64,000 nt of DNA, from contig CP150553.1 of the NCBI GenBank assembly GCA_049487715.1, positions 682,001 to 746,000 on the forward strand, given 5' to 3'. Shown piece by piece: positions 29,972 through 39,710 of this stretch (the stretch's first letter is position 1; every line of letters begins with the position of its first letter). The notes under the pieces were generated by a model, which was not told the origin of the DNA, made no database searches, and saw only the letters and a program-made list of their open reading frames with translations. Both the position numbers and the translations under genes were made by a program. This DNA comes from Pycnococcus provasolii (Eukaryota > Chlorophyta > Pseudoscourfieldiophyceae > Pseudoscourfieldiales).

Positions 29972-30478
29972 TTAGTCCATTTCGGAAAGTTGTCTGGCGG
30001 AGTCGAGCGGTCCCACGCGCGCGGACGTTGGACGCTGTGGCACGTTCAGACGCCGACCGCGTCGTGTGTCCGTCAAAGGGGGCAAGGGCGCCTTACCTAT
30101 CGCCGTGGCGGCGGAGGCTGCAGCCGCCGCGGCTTTCACATCGGGCACGACGACGCCACCAGCACCAGCCTCCGCAGCGGCTAGCGACGCCTTCAACCTC
30201 TCGTTCTCCACGCGCAGCTGTAGCATAAGCATGCCTTGCATCGCCAACTCCTTCTCGAGCGCCTCGATTTTTTCGTCGCGAGCCCGCAGGTGCGCCCTCA
30301 TTTTATCCAGCGGGGTCAGCGCACTCTGCGGCCGACGCGCGGGGCCTGAGGACGACGCACCGCTCGGGCGGCCAGCGGGGGGTACGTACGGCGTGCGCGC
30401 CGTAGTGTCGTCGGCCGGCAGAGGCTGTCGCACGTCGTGGCCGTCAGAGCGCGGGCTCGAGGAGGGATCCGACGACAT
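29972..30478 (-). CDS. Small coiled-coil protein
   Basis: 168 aa from the ATG at 30478. A Ser/Pro/Asp-rich N-terminus is followed by a clear heptad coiled coil of about 45 residues (LRARDEKIEALEKELAMQGMLM..LRVENERLKASL). An Ala/Val-rich linker and a basic/Ser tail (RRGRRLNVPQRPTSARVG) follow. No family recognised. The ATG is immediately followed by a GTCGTC run, and the preceding GTATGT resembles a donor, so the start could be part of a spliced leader region. Confidence 0.55.
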   Translation of the reverse strand: MSSDPSSSPRSDGHDVRQPLPADDTTARTPYVPPAGRPSGASSSGPARRPQSALTPLDKMRAHLRARDEKIEALEKELAMQGMLMLQLRVENERLKASLAAAEAGAGGVVVPDVKAAAAAASAATAIGKAPLPPLTDTRRGRRLNVPQRPTSARVGPLDSARQLSEMD

Positions 30479-30965
30479 ACCTACTAAGGTTACGTAGAGG
30501 CGTTGCCAACAAGGACGACGTTCACGCAACTCAAAATGAACGCCGCGTGCAAGTTTATTTATATATGGGGTTGACCTGACCGCCTAAGCCAACTTACAGG
30601 GATGCACCAAATACACGGCCCTGCCAAATACTACGGTACAGTATGGTTAGTCCTGCCGTGCCGGAAATGCCGACCAGCCCGCCCGACTTCAAACAGATAG
30701 GTAGTCAATCCACCGACCAGATGGACCGACCTCGACGATCGGCCGGGGCTGCGGGGCACCCACCTTCTTGACCGGGGTGGGCACTGGTCAGAGCCTCAGA
30801 AGGTGCAAACAACCGTTATTTTACCGTCAAGATGATTGACGGCACCACATGCGCGGCTGAATGGCACCGGTGAATGGGCTGAATGGTGAAAGTAAATATG
30901 AATGGACAACCGTTGGACAAACTAAAGTGCACTCCATTCCTGAACGAGGGATCTAAGATCTTATC
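30479..30965. other. Spacer with no recognised gene
   Basis: A TATATGGGGTTG element lies near 30563. No supported open frame. Confidence 0.5.
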
Positions 30966-32716
30966 TTACCACAACCCAATCTGCAGCAAAACGGGCAACT
31001 GGCCCTTGTTGCGAATGCGGGCATTGTCGACGCGCCTGATATGCTCGTCCAACGGAATCTTAGCCACGCCCACCGTCGCCAGGTGGCCACCCTTCTCCTC
31101 TCGGTCCAGCGCGGCGACAACGTCCGTGAGCACGGGGAACCTCTCGTAGTAGCCGCGAATCCAAGCATTGAAGAAACCGTACGCACCGAGAATGTAGCAT
31201 GCGGAGATTGTAGCCACCACGCCATTCTGCATTGTGGAGGTGAGCATCGCGGAGTGAACGAGTAGAGGGCTCATCATGTACAGCATCGGAACGATCGACA
31301 TGGTTATGCACGAAAGGCACAGGCCGACGTGCAGTGCGAGGAAGGTCGAGCCGTCTAGGCGGCGACGCTTCATCGAGTCCACGGATATGATGATGGGTAT
31401 GCACAGGATGCCAAGTAAAGATGCGCCGAGCGTTTGCACGCTGTAGAGGACAGCCGTCTTCACGGATGCCACCGCGGTCAGCGGGAATCCCAGCGCCGCG
31501 GTGATGGATGCGTCACCGACACGCGACATGGTGTCGAGGATCGCTGGAATGGACCCTCGAAGCGACGTGTCGTAGGCGGATGCCACGGCAGCGAGCTCTG
31601 CAAGCTTCGGCGACCACAGCAGCGTCGGGTGCAAGATCAGCAGTGTGCCTGTGACTAACGTGACGACCCACAGAAGCATCATGGACCAATCGAACCACCC
31701 TTTGGGATATTCTTCCCAGTCGACGTCGCGCAGCATCTCAACGGCACGGTCGCCACACGCGCGCACGGTGCTAACGAGGCACGCCATCGGCGTCTCGCCA
31801 CTCTCGCGCGCACCCTTGGCAAGGCCCATCCATCCGACCACCCCGGTGGCGATGCTGACGGCCATCGCTTTTGCCACGGGTAGCGGGAAGTAGAACGCAT
31901 GAAAGACGCCTGGGACGTGGAGATGCGAGTGGACGAAGAACGGGTTGAACGACACGAGCGTGGTGAGTACGGTGATGGCACTCCACACTATGAGCGTGAG
32001 GTTCATTCGCTTGTACGTCTCGCTCTTCATGCGCCCGTGAAGCTCGGCATCCTTGAGCCGGTAGCAGAGCATGGCCAGCATGGGCTGTACGAGTGCGGAC
32101 ATGCGCAGGCACATCTGCGCGGTGCTGCCTGCAAAGAAGCTCAGCTTTGCGAGACTTTCGGCAGCGACAGCGCCCGCGGGCGTGAGAGCGAATCCGCCAG
32201 GTGCGAGCGGCGTGCTGAGCATATCCGGCCAAGGGAAGCTCGTCATGACTGAGACGGGTGCGAGTATTGCAAATGCGGAGTGCACGAGGAAGAAAATGGT
32301 CCCCGCGTGGTAGAGGCGTGAGAGTGTTGTTGGCGGTGGTGGCGGTCCTTTTGTTTTCTTCGGAGGTGGCCTCCCCCCCTCCGGAACGGCGACTTCGTAG
32401 TCTTCGCGGAATATATCCGGCGTACCCCACTTCTTTCTTTTCACAGGTTCGTAGTGCGGCGTGAAGCGTGGCGTCTCCTTCCAGCGACCACCAGCATCCT
32501 GTGCGACCTGTGCTTGTGCACTGCCGTCGACAACTTCCGGTGTGAGCACACCGTCATCGTTGTCATCATTTCCCGGCGAGGAAGAAGACTCTGCTCCTGA
32601 GTTTCCTGAAGTCGCGCGAGTGACGTGACTGTGACGAGAAGACGAGGCTGAAAGTGAAGACAGAGGCTGAAAAAGAAGACAAGAATGCTGATGAAACCGT
32701 TTCTGAAATCTATGGT

Positions 32717-32747
<31 letters not shown>

Positions 32748-32897
32748 ACGAGACTGCTGAGAGCATCTTTGTATAATTATCCTTTTCCTCCTCCTCGGCG
32801 GGCAACTCCTCAGAGGACGTAAGCCTGCTACTGGAGGAAGCTGGAGAGAACCATAAGAGGTGAACGTGAACATGGGAGGCAACACCATGGGAGGCAT
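30966..32897 (-). CDS. Multi-pass plastid-type membrane protein, unknown function
   Basis: 643 aa from the ATG at 32897; the longer frame begins at TTG. The N-terminus (about 120 residues) is basic and Ser-rich with a (TCG)-encoded Ser run, consistent with a transit peptide. A conserved-looking soluble block (RFTPHYEPVKRKKWGTPDIF) leads into a Pro-rich stretch. At least eight hydrophobic segments then follow, among them LYHAGTIFFLVHSAFAILAPVSV, LTLIVWSAITVLTTLV, MMLLWVVTLVTGTLLIL and VATISACYILGAYGFF. I do not recognise the family. It lies back-to-back with a DUF1995 gene, itself usually plastidic. Confidence 0.75.
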
Positions 32898-33089
32898 GAC
32901 TGACGCACGACAAAACGAAAACCGAAAAAGGGAAAAGCCCAAGGGGGTCGGACGGCGGCTGAGAGAAAAGTTATGTTCGGAGGGAGACAACAGAACACTA
33001 GAACAGCGTTGGGTTTGGTTTATCCCCAAATGGAACTTCCCAACCACGACGACGACCAGGAAAGAAAAAACGGACGGCGAGTTGTTTGT

Positions 33090-33140
33090 TTCGGGGTTAC
33101 ATTCATTCGGGGTTAGAAGAAATAGTTTTGTTTCGGGGTT
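33090..33140. promoter_or_regulatory. Three exact TTCGGGGTT copies in a divergent promoter
   Basis: Copies at 33090-33098, 33106-33114 and 33132-33140, about 190-245 bases from the membrane-protein ATG and 108-150 bases before the DUF1995 ATG. A TATTTATG element lies at about 33214. Confidence 0.6.
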
Positions 33141-33247
33141 GGTTCCTCTGGTTCGTTCCGGCGTCCCCCCCTTGCCCAACTGGCACGGTCAGATCGCGAT
33201 CCCCATCCCGCCATATTTATGTACTGTATCGTTCCTCTTCCCGCGTT

Positions 33248-34108
33248 ATGGTCTGCTTCCTTCCAAAAACACTCCTCCATCATGGTATCTCTCCTCCTCT
33301 TCCCACTCGCATTCGCAGAATAACTTCGCGCGATCGGAGAAGAAGAGACAACGTCGTGGCATTATGTAGCAAGGCCACGGTCTGTACGTCCGTGCCCTTG
33401 CCGTCAACGTGTGCAGACGCCGCTGTTGACGCAAGGCAAGTGCTGCGTGCGCTGCGTGAAATGAAACAAAGCGAAAGGCCGTCGCGCGTTCGGATGGAAC
33501 TCCCGCTACCTCAGGCAGGTGTGGAAAATGACAAGATCGTGTACCTCGGAAAGCACGGCCAACTCGCTGACTGGAGCGGAGGTATGCGGCAGCGCTTCCG
33601 GGCGACGCGGCCGCTCGTCGACACGCTCCTAGAGGGCAGACAAGCAAATTTTGCAGGACTGCTGGAGGATGCGGAGGACGGCGTTGGCGTGTGGGCGTGC
33701 GACGGTGATATCACAGTACTTACCCATGTCGCAGACACGACTGCAGGCCTACTCTTCAAGCTCCTTCGCGGCGAATACGGATCAGCGCCAACACGAGAGG
33801 GAGCTATGGTGTGCGTCGTCAACGCCTTCTGGACCGACGGCGGCGAGAAGGTGGGAAACCCGTGGGAATTTAAGCTCAGAGAAGAGGCGCGCGACGTTCT
33901 CAAGGCTGGGAGCTGGGAGGTTGTCTATTGCCTTAGGGCAGTACGCACGGCGGCCGGCGTGCCAGGAACGATATGGCGTAGATATCCAGAACCTTGGTTG
34001 GTATTAGACGAGACGGGACGAGTCGTGCTCTCAAAAGAAGGATCGGAGGAACCGTCGTCGGCGGAGGTGGCAGAGGCACTCAACCGCACCGCAAATGCTA
34101 CCAAGTAG
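33248..34108 (+). CDS. DUF1995-domain protein (plastid, LPA3-like fold)
   Basis: 286 aa from the ATG at 33248. A basic presequence (RRITSRDRRRRDN) precedes the DUF1995 core. It opens with VDARQVLRALREMKQSERPSRVRMELPLP and continues through MVCVVNAFWTDGGEKVGNPWEFKLREEARDVLKAGSWEVVYCLRAVR and the family-like C-terminal block GTIWRRYPEPWLVL. Related Arabidopsis proteins such as LPA3 assist photosystem II assembly; a direct PSII role here is inference. It ends next to PEN-2, whose convergent transcript shares TGTAA-containing 3' sequence. Confidence 0.65.
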   Translation: MVCFLPKTLLHHGISPPLPTRIRRITSRDRRRRDNVVALCSKATVCTSVPLPSTCADAAVDARQVLRALREMKQSERPSRVRMELPLPQAGVENDKIVYLGKHGQLADWSGGMRQRFRATRPLVDTLLEGRQANFAGLLEDAEDGVGVWACDGDITVLTHVADTTAGLLFKLLRGEYGSAPTREGAMVCVVNAFWTDGGEKVGNPWEFKLREEARDVLKAGSWEVVYCLRAVRTAAGVPGTIWRRYPEPWLVLDETGRVVLSKEGSEEPSSAEVAEALNRTANATK

Positions 34109-34121
34109 GAAGCGGCATTAT

Positions 34122-34142
34122 TGTAACTTTAGTCTATTTACA
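34122..34142. terminator. TGTAA on both strands between convergent genes
   Basis: + strand TGTAA at 34122-34126 is 13 bases after the DUF1995 stop. - strand TGTAA at 34138-34142 is 29 bases beyond the PEN-2 stop. Confidence 0.55.
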
Positions 34143-34171
34143 TTCCAATACAGGAAGAACAATTCACAGCA

Positions 34172-34666
34172 TCAGAGCTGCTCGAGTCCGAGGTCCTGCC
34201 TCGTGATGCTCAGCTTCGACCACAGTCTCGCGCCGACGGCGTCCACACCGCCGAACAGAAACACGAACGTCCACACGCTGAAGCATACGGACGTGACAAC
34301 CCCAAGCGCGAAACTTGCGGTCGCGTAGTATGCGACGTCGCCGGCATCCTGGTATCGCCCGCGCTGTAAACTTGCTCGTCGTCGTATGGCAGGCCAGAAC
34401 ATCCACGCGTTGACGAGCCAGAGAGCAGGCAGTCCCGCGAATCCCGCAACAAAAAGCCGAAAGGCTTGCTTCTTCGCTTCTTCGAGCGACATGTCGAAGT
34501 TGAGGTCACCGTCGCACGTCAGTACCCCGGCGGAGATGCGTTGCGGCTGCGGTGCCTCGGATGTGTGTACGTGCTCTTCGTCTGTCAACGCAGTTTGTGA
34601 AGGGGCAGCATCAGGAGCCACGCCAACCAAGGAGCCACCTCCAGGTCCAGGGGGGGAGTCGTCCAT
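34172..34666 (-). CDS. Gamma-secretase subunit PEN-2
   Basis: 164 aa, ATG at 34666. The N-terminal 55 residues are Pro/Gly/Ser-rich and the conserved PEN-2 body starts at SLEEAKKQAFRLFVAGFAGLP. Motifs matching PEN-2 are LPALWLVNAWMFW (first hydrophobic hairpin) and a long second helix (SFALGVVTSVCFSVWTFVFLF). PEN-2 is the small subunit that activates presenilin in gamma-secretase, an intramembrane protease. The N-terminal extension is longer than in animals (about 100 aa total). It is divergent from eIF3f and convergent with DUF1995. Confidence 0.85.
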   Translation of the reverse strand: MDDSPPGPGGGSLVGVAPDAAPSQTALTDEEHVHTSEAPQPQRISAGVLTCDGDLNFDMSLEEAKKQAFRLFVAGFAGLPALWLVNAWMFWPAIRRRASLQRGRYQDAGDVAYYATASFALGVVTSVCFSVWTFVFLFGGVDAVGARLWSKLSITRQDLGLEQL

Positions 34667-34860
34667 ACCTCTTGTAAAGTACCAAATAATAACGGGACAA
34701 ATGGAGGACGTTATTGCGGCAGGAAAAATGAAGCTGGAAAACCCGAATCATAAACTGTAACTCGAAAACAGAAATCGCCAAAAGTTGAAACCCCAAAAAG
34801 CCCCTTTTCTTTGTCCCCGTGGTAGGTAGGTGGCTGTTCCCATTATACCTACATCCAGCC

Positions 34861-35880
34861 ATGGCGGCGGCGCCCAGCGCACCCAGCTTGAACGCGTCCT
34901 CCGCAGCAGTCTCGTCCGTCTCGCAGGCGCACAGCGTGCTCGCCCTCGCCGACGAACTGGGGGCGGCCCAAGGAGGGGGCGTGCACGTGCACCCGCTCGT
35001 GCTCTTCAACGTCTGCGACTCCTTCATACGACGATCCGAAAGCTCGACCCGAGTCATTGGAACGCTGCTCGGAACCGTCTCGGGGGGAGGATCGCGCGTC
35101 GAAGTCACAAACTCGTACGCAGTGCCGCACGAAGAGCAGGCGGGATCCGTGTCGCTGGATGTGGACTTCCACCGAACCATGCTGCAGCTGCACCAGAAAG
35201 TACACCCCAACGAGGGGGTTGTCGGATGGTACAGCACGGGACTTGGCGTGAAGGTGGGTGACGTGCTGCTGCACGACTTCTACGCCAGAGAGACGCCTGG
35301 CGCCGGTGCGGGAGGTGCGCAGGCGAGCGCGGCGGACGGATCGGGTGCAGCACCAGCGACGGCGGCGGCGGTGCCGCAGCAGTCGTCGTCGCTTCCCATC
35401 CACCTTACCGTTGATACGGGCTTGACGAACGGACGCATGGACGTCAGCGCGTACGTGAGCTCGAAGCTCGACGTCGGCGAGAGCGCGCCTGTGGGAACGC
35501 AGTTCACCGAGGTGGAGTGCATGGTGACGATGGACGAGGCGGAGCGCATCGGACCGCAGCTGCTCTCGGATGCGCAGACGAACAAGCTTCCTGGCGAAGC
35601 GGAGGGACTCGCAAGCAGCGTGTCGAAGTTGCAGAGCGTGGTCAGCACCGCCGTGCGGTACGTCGAGCAGGTGGTGAACGGCGAGACGCCGGCGGATGCC
35701 GCGACGGGTCGGCGGCTTGCGGAGGCTGTACGCAGCGTGCCAACGTCGGCGACGTTGGACTTCGAGAGTGCGTTCCAGGACAACGTGCAAGACGTCTTGA
35801 TGATTGAGTACTTGGCGAAGCTTACGCAGACCCACATGGCGCTTGCAGATCGCCTCAACAAGTTCTCACTTCCCATTTGA
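34861..35880 (+). CDS. Eukaryotic translation initiation factor 3 subunit F (eIF3f)
   Basis: 339 aa from the ATG at 34861. An MPN domain carries VHVHPLVLFNVCDSFIRR, VIGTLLGT, AVPHEEQAG and VVGWYSTG. The JAMM metal ligands (HxH..D) are not those of an active deubiquitinase; eIF3f is an MPN-minus scaffold. It continues with a Gly/Ala insert, PIHLTVDTGLTNGRMDVSAYVS, and the helical C-terminus (FQDNVQDVLMIEYLAKLTQTHMALADRLN). It is part of the eIF3 complex that recruits the 43S complex in translation initiation. Confidence 0.9.
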   Translation: MAAAPSAPSLNASSAAVSSVSQAHSVLALADELGAAQGGGVHVHPLVLFNVCDSFIRRSESSTRVIGTLLGTVSGGGSRVEVTNSYAVPHEEQAGSVSLDVDFHRTMLQLHQKVHPNEGVVGWYSTGLGVKVGDVLLHDFYARETPGAGAGGAQASAADGSGAAPATAAAVPQQSSSLPIHLTVDTGLTNGRMDVSAYVSSKLDVGESAPVGTQFTEVECMVTMDEAERIGPQLLSDAQTNKLPGEAEGLASSVSKLQSVVSTAVRYVEQVVNGETPADAATGRRLAEAVRSVPTSATLDFESAFQDNVQDVLMIEYLAKLTQTHMALADRLNKFSLPI

Positions 35881-35933
35881 GTAACAACAACTTGAGTGTG
35901 CTTTTGGTTATTTTTTTTTGAAGTAGTGAGGAA

Positions 35934-35938
35934 TTACA
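35934..35938 (-). terminator. TGTAA motif 11 bases past the RPL31 stop
   Basis: TTACA on the + strand, TGTAA on the coding strand of RPL31. Confidence 0.5.
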
Positions 35939-35948
35939 GCAACAGCGT

Positions 35949-36705
35949 TCACTCAACCACCTTGGTGCCGAGGAAGGAGAATCCCTCCGGCGGAAGCTCG
36001 GCTGAGGTGACGTATGAGTAGTGTTCCTCCTTTGCGTCCTCGTCGTCGTTACGCTTGCGGTCGATACGGATGCGGAACTTCTTCGGCACGTTGCGGATGC
36101 CGCGCCTCCAAACATCCTTGTTCAGCTTCACGTCCACGCGCACGTCGTCTGTCTTCATCATTTTCGCGGCAAACTGCTTGATCGCCTTGATGGCACGCGG
36201 CGCCTTCTTCTTGAAGGTGCTGTTATATTTTTGATGGAAGAGGGGGGGAAATGTCGAAACGTTAGTAAGTGTTCGTTCGTTTTGCTGTTGTTGTCTCCAG
36301 CCATCCTTTCCGACACACACACACACCTCTCTCTCTCTCTCCATGCGTGTCGCGCGCCGCGACGACCCGAGCTTGGTTCACCACTCGCCCACGCGCCGCG
36401 TGTATCGAGAGACCCTTCATCGCGCTGAGAAGTCTGCGGCGCCTTGCGACGCGTAGACATGACGTCGCCCCACAGGGGCTTGAGGCACACAGCTAGCTGC
36501 GAGGTGCACCGCTGCGAGGTCGCTCCGACGGTACGCCCACCGATCCCGGTTCCTTTTTCTCCCTTCCCTTGACCCTTGTGAGGCACGCAGAAGTTCACCC
36601 CATCCCATCCATGAAGTGAACGTACCATCCGTGCAGCATCTTGCCGAGGTTGACGGTGTACTCTCGCGACACCACCTCTTTCTTCGCGGACTTGTCCTTC
36701 GCCAT
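35949..36705 (-). CDS. RPL31: 60S ribosomal protein L31 (eL31), one intron
   Basis: Two exons: 36626-36705 (ATG at 36705, 26 codons plus 2 bases) and 35949-36219. The intron at 36220-36625 has donor GTACGT and acceptor AACAG. Splicing restores [18 protein letters not shown], the conserved L31 junction. The product is about 116 aa: [44 protein letters not shown] and [18 protein letters not shown]. eL31 lies near the peptide exit tunnel. The intron contains (CA)n and (CT)n microsatellites at about 36314-36340. Confidence 0.95.
36220..36625 (-). other. RPL31 intron with (CA)n/(CT)n tract
   Basis: 406 bases, GTACGT to AACAG. The longest intron placed in the window. Confidence 0.85.
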
Positions 36706-37366
36706 GGTACCAAAAGCTAAGAACAACGATTGGAGGAGGGGGCTCCTCACCTCCAAGGGGGAGGGAGGGAGGACGGCGGCGGCGAGCACGAAACCTGAGA
36801 GCAAACCTCCCCCCCCCTGAGGGGGATACCTGTTTGCTTTCTACGGGGACCGGACTGGCTACCGTAGGCTTTAGGGCTTAGGGTTTTAGGTCTAGCTAGG
36901 GTTACGGAAATTAGGGCTTAGGGTTAGGGTTACGGACTCCCTCCCTCGGTCCCGTCCCTCCCCATCCCACCATATGAGGAGGGGCTCCTGCTCCCGGCTC
37001 CCCATTCTCCGGCATCTCTCTGCTTCCGCAGCTATATGGACGACTCGGACGGCGCCTTGTCCACCTTGCGACGACACGCACTCTTGATCGGAGCCTGGTG
37101 TCTCGCCATACGATCGGTTCCGTACGTACTCAACGCTATACAAACATCGTCGTCGTCTTCCTCGTCGTCCTCGTCGTGAGCTTGAGGAGAAGGATCGGAC
37201 CGATCTGGCGACTTTTGGCTGGATAGGTTGGGGTAAGTAAGTAGTACATACATATCTTAGCTGGAGAGAGAGAGAAACGAAAAAAAAAAAACAAAAAAAA
37301 AGGATCATCAAGGACATATCAGAGAGGTCACATACATAGAAGCAAATCATCATAAGAATAATAATA
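36706..37366. promoter_or_regulatory. Divergent RPL31/GFAT promoter with TTAGGG-type units
   Basis: Telomere-type units (TTAGGGCTTAGGGTTTTAGG, TTAGGGCTTAGGGTTAGGG) lie at about 36871-36934. The plant telo-box AAACCCTAA-type element is known in ribosomal-protein promoters, and one partner here is RPL31. No gene was seen in the rest. Confidence 0.55.
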
Positions 37367-39652
37367 ATGTGCGGCATTTTCGCATACTACAACTGGAACG
37401 TGCCGCGCGAACGACGCGCGATCCTGCAGCTTCTCGTCAAGGGACTCAGAAGGCTCGAGTACCGTGGCTACGATAGCGCGGGACTGAGCGTGGATGGCGA
37501 CGAAAACGTGCCTGCAGCGACGCTCAACGCCGTGAGCAACAACACAAGCCCAAGCAAGCTCCAGTCAGTACGCAAGTCTGTCGTCATCAAGGAACAGGGC
37601 AAGATCGACCACCTCGAGGCGAAAATCAACGAAACGTTCACCGAGAACCCGGACACGTTCGACGCGGAGGTTCTCGTGGGAACGCACTGCGGCATCGCGC
37701 ACACGCGGTGGGCCACGCACGGGCCACCTGCACCGCGCAACAGCCACCCTCAGACGAGCGACAGCATCAACAACGAGTTTGTGGTTGTGCACAACGGCAT
37801 CATCACCAACCACCGCGAGCTGCGCGCGTTTCTGACCAAGCAGGGATTTCAGTTCGAGAGCGACACAGACACCGAGGTGGTGCCCAAGCTGGCCAAGTAC
37901 CTGTTCAGCCGCATCCAGGGCAAACGCATGTTGTTTCGAGAGCTCGTGGTGGAGGTGATGCGCCACCTCGACGGCGCTTTCGCGCTCATCTTCAAGTCCG
38001 TGCACTACCCTAACGAGCTTGTCGCGTGTAAGCGCGGCTCGCCGCTCATCCTAGGCGTCGGCGAGACGTCGAGCAACGACGACGGCGAGAGGGACGAGAA
38101 GCGACCGCGGCTGGACAGCAGCCTTCGCAGTGCGGAGTACTACCTATCCAGCGACGCCGCGGCGGTGGTCGAGCACACGAAGCGCGTCATTGTGCTGGAG
38201 GAGGGGGACATCGTGCACCTTCGCGACGGAAAACACGGCGTGTACCACACGAAGCGTTCGTCAAACTCGAACGACCACGCGACTCTGCTCAAAAGGCTCG
38301 AGTCGGGGGCGAACAGCCCTGCCAGCGAGAGCACGGCAGACGGAAACCATGCTTCCGCTATGCCCCTCGAGGTGGTGCGTGAGGCGCAGGTTCTTCGCAT
38401 GGAGGTGGAGCAGATCATGAAGGGGGAGTACGACCACTTCATGCTGAAGGAAATTTTTGAGCAGCCTGACAGCCTGCTGAACTCCATGCGCGGGCGCATC
38501 GAGCTGTCCGCGTCGAGCGTGTTCAGCCACGTACCCACGGAAGAGATTGCGGACGGCACTGGCGGACCAGGCAAGAAGACGACACCTAAGCAGGTGCGCT
38601 TCAACGTGCCGTCGTTCCCCCGAGGCCTTGACAAGCCGCGAATCGTGCTTGGCGGATTGTCGGAGCACCTGAACACCATGAACCGGTCTCGTCGGCTGAT
38701 GTTCGTGGGATGCGGAACGAGCTTCCACGCCGCGGTTGCGGCGCGTGGGTTCATCGAGGAAATGGCGGAGATTCCCGTGGACCTGCAGCTTGCCAGCGAC
38801 CTCATGGATCGGCAGTGCCCCATTTTCCGCGAGGACACGTGCATATTCCTGAGCCAGAGCGGAGAGACGGCAGACACACTTCAGGCGCTGCGGTACGCCA
38901 AGGCTCGTGGAGCGCTGTGCGTCGGCGTGACGAACACTGTCGGAAGCGCCATCGCGCGCGAGACGGACTGTGGCGTTTATATTCACTGCGGCGCGGAGAT
39001 CGGTGTGGCATCCACCAAGGCATACACCAGCCAGATCGTCGTCCTTACGATGATCGCGCTCGCGATGGCGGCGAACAAGAACGACAAGGCGGCTCGCTCC
39101 GAGGAGGTGATCAACGCGCTCGTCTCGCTTCCGGAGATTGTGCGCAAAGCTCTGCAGCTCGATAAGCACATACAGTCGCTGGCCAAGGAACTGTACGAGG
39201 AGCAGAGCCTGCTTGTGTTTGGCCGAGGTTACAACTACTCAACCAGCCTCGAGGCTGCGCTGAAGGTGAAGGAGCTCGCGTACATGCACAGCGAGGGCAT
39301 CAATGCGGGTGAGATGAAGCACGGACCGCTCGCGCTGATCGACTCCAACTTGCCTGTGATTGTGGTGTGCACGAAGACGGACGCCGTCTACCCGAAGATG
39401 GTGAGCGTGATTGAGCAGCTTCGTGCGCGCCAGGCGCGGCTCATCGTGCTGTGCACGGAGGATGACGAGGAGCTGATTTCGCAAAAAGACAAGTTTGCTT
39501 CCCTCATCATCGTCCCATCGTCCGTCGACATTCTCCAGCCGGTCGTCAACATCGTTCCACTGCAGCTTTTGAGTTATCACCTCACCGTGTTGCGTGAGTT
39601 CGACGTCGACCAGCCGCGTAACTTGGCGAAGAGCGTGACAGTCACGGAGTAG
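37367..39652 (+). CDS. Glutamine--fructose-6-phosphate aminotransferase (isomerising), GFAT
   Basis: 761 aa, no introns, ATG at 37367. The N-terminal MCGIF places the catalytic Cys2 nucleophile after Met1, followed by the class-II amidotransferase domain (RLEYRGYDSAGLS, HTRWATHG). Two SIS isomerase domains follow, with SQSGETADTL, FGRGYNYSTSLEAALKVKELAYMHSEGI and GEMKHGPLALI. The C-terminus ends PRNLAKSVTVTE as in eukaryotic GFAT. It makes glucosamine-6-phosphate, the first step to UDP-GlcNAc. It is somewhat longer than human GFAT1 (699 aa) owing to an acidic insert around residues 240-310. Confidence 0.95.
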   Translation: MCGIFAYYNWNVPRERRAILQLLVKGLRRLEYRGYDSAGLSVDGDENVPAATLNAVSNNTSPSKLQSVRKSVVIKEQGKIDHLEAKINETFTENPDTFDAEVLVGTHCGIAHTRWATHGPPAPRNSHPQTSDSINNEFVVVHNGIITNHRELRAFLTKQGFQFESDTDTEVVPKLAKYLFSRIQGKRMLFRELVVEVMRHLDGAFALIFKSVHYPNELVACKRGSPLILGVGETSSNDDGERDEKRPRLDSSLRSAEYYLSSDAAAVVEHTKRVIVLEEGDIVHLRDGKHGVYHTKRSSNSNDHATLLKRLESGANSPASESTADGNHASAMPLEVVREAQVLRMEVEQIMKGEYDHFMLKEIFEQPDSLLNSMRGRIELSASSVFSHVPTEEIADGTGGPGKKTTPKQVRFNVPSFPRGLDKPRIVLGGLSEHLNTMNRSRRLMFVGCGTSFHAAVAARGFIEEMAEIPVDLQLASDLMDRQCPIFREDTCIFLSQSGETADTLQALRYAKARGALCVGVTNTVGSAIARETDCGVYIHCGAEIGVASTKAYTSQIVVLTMIALAMAANKNDKAARSEEVINALVSLPEIVRKALQLDKHIQSLAKELYEEQSLLVFGRGYNYSTSLEAALKVKELAYMHSEGINAGEMKHGPLALIDSNLPVIVVCTKTDAVYPKMVSVIEQLRARQARLIVLCTEDDEELISQKDKFASLIIVPSSVDILQPVVNIVPLQLLSYHLTVLREFDVDQPRNLAKSVTVTE

Positions 39653-39705
39653 TAACAAAAAATGATGTGTTTCCTTAAAAAATTATAAGAGTTTCTAGTT
39701 TGGTT

Positions 39706-39710
39706 TTACA
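39706..39710 (-). terminator. TGTAA motif overlapping the stop codon
   Basis: TTACA on the + strand; the coding strand reads ATG-TAA with TGTAA across the stop. Confidence 0.5.
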
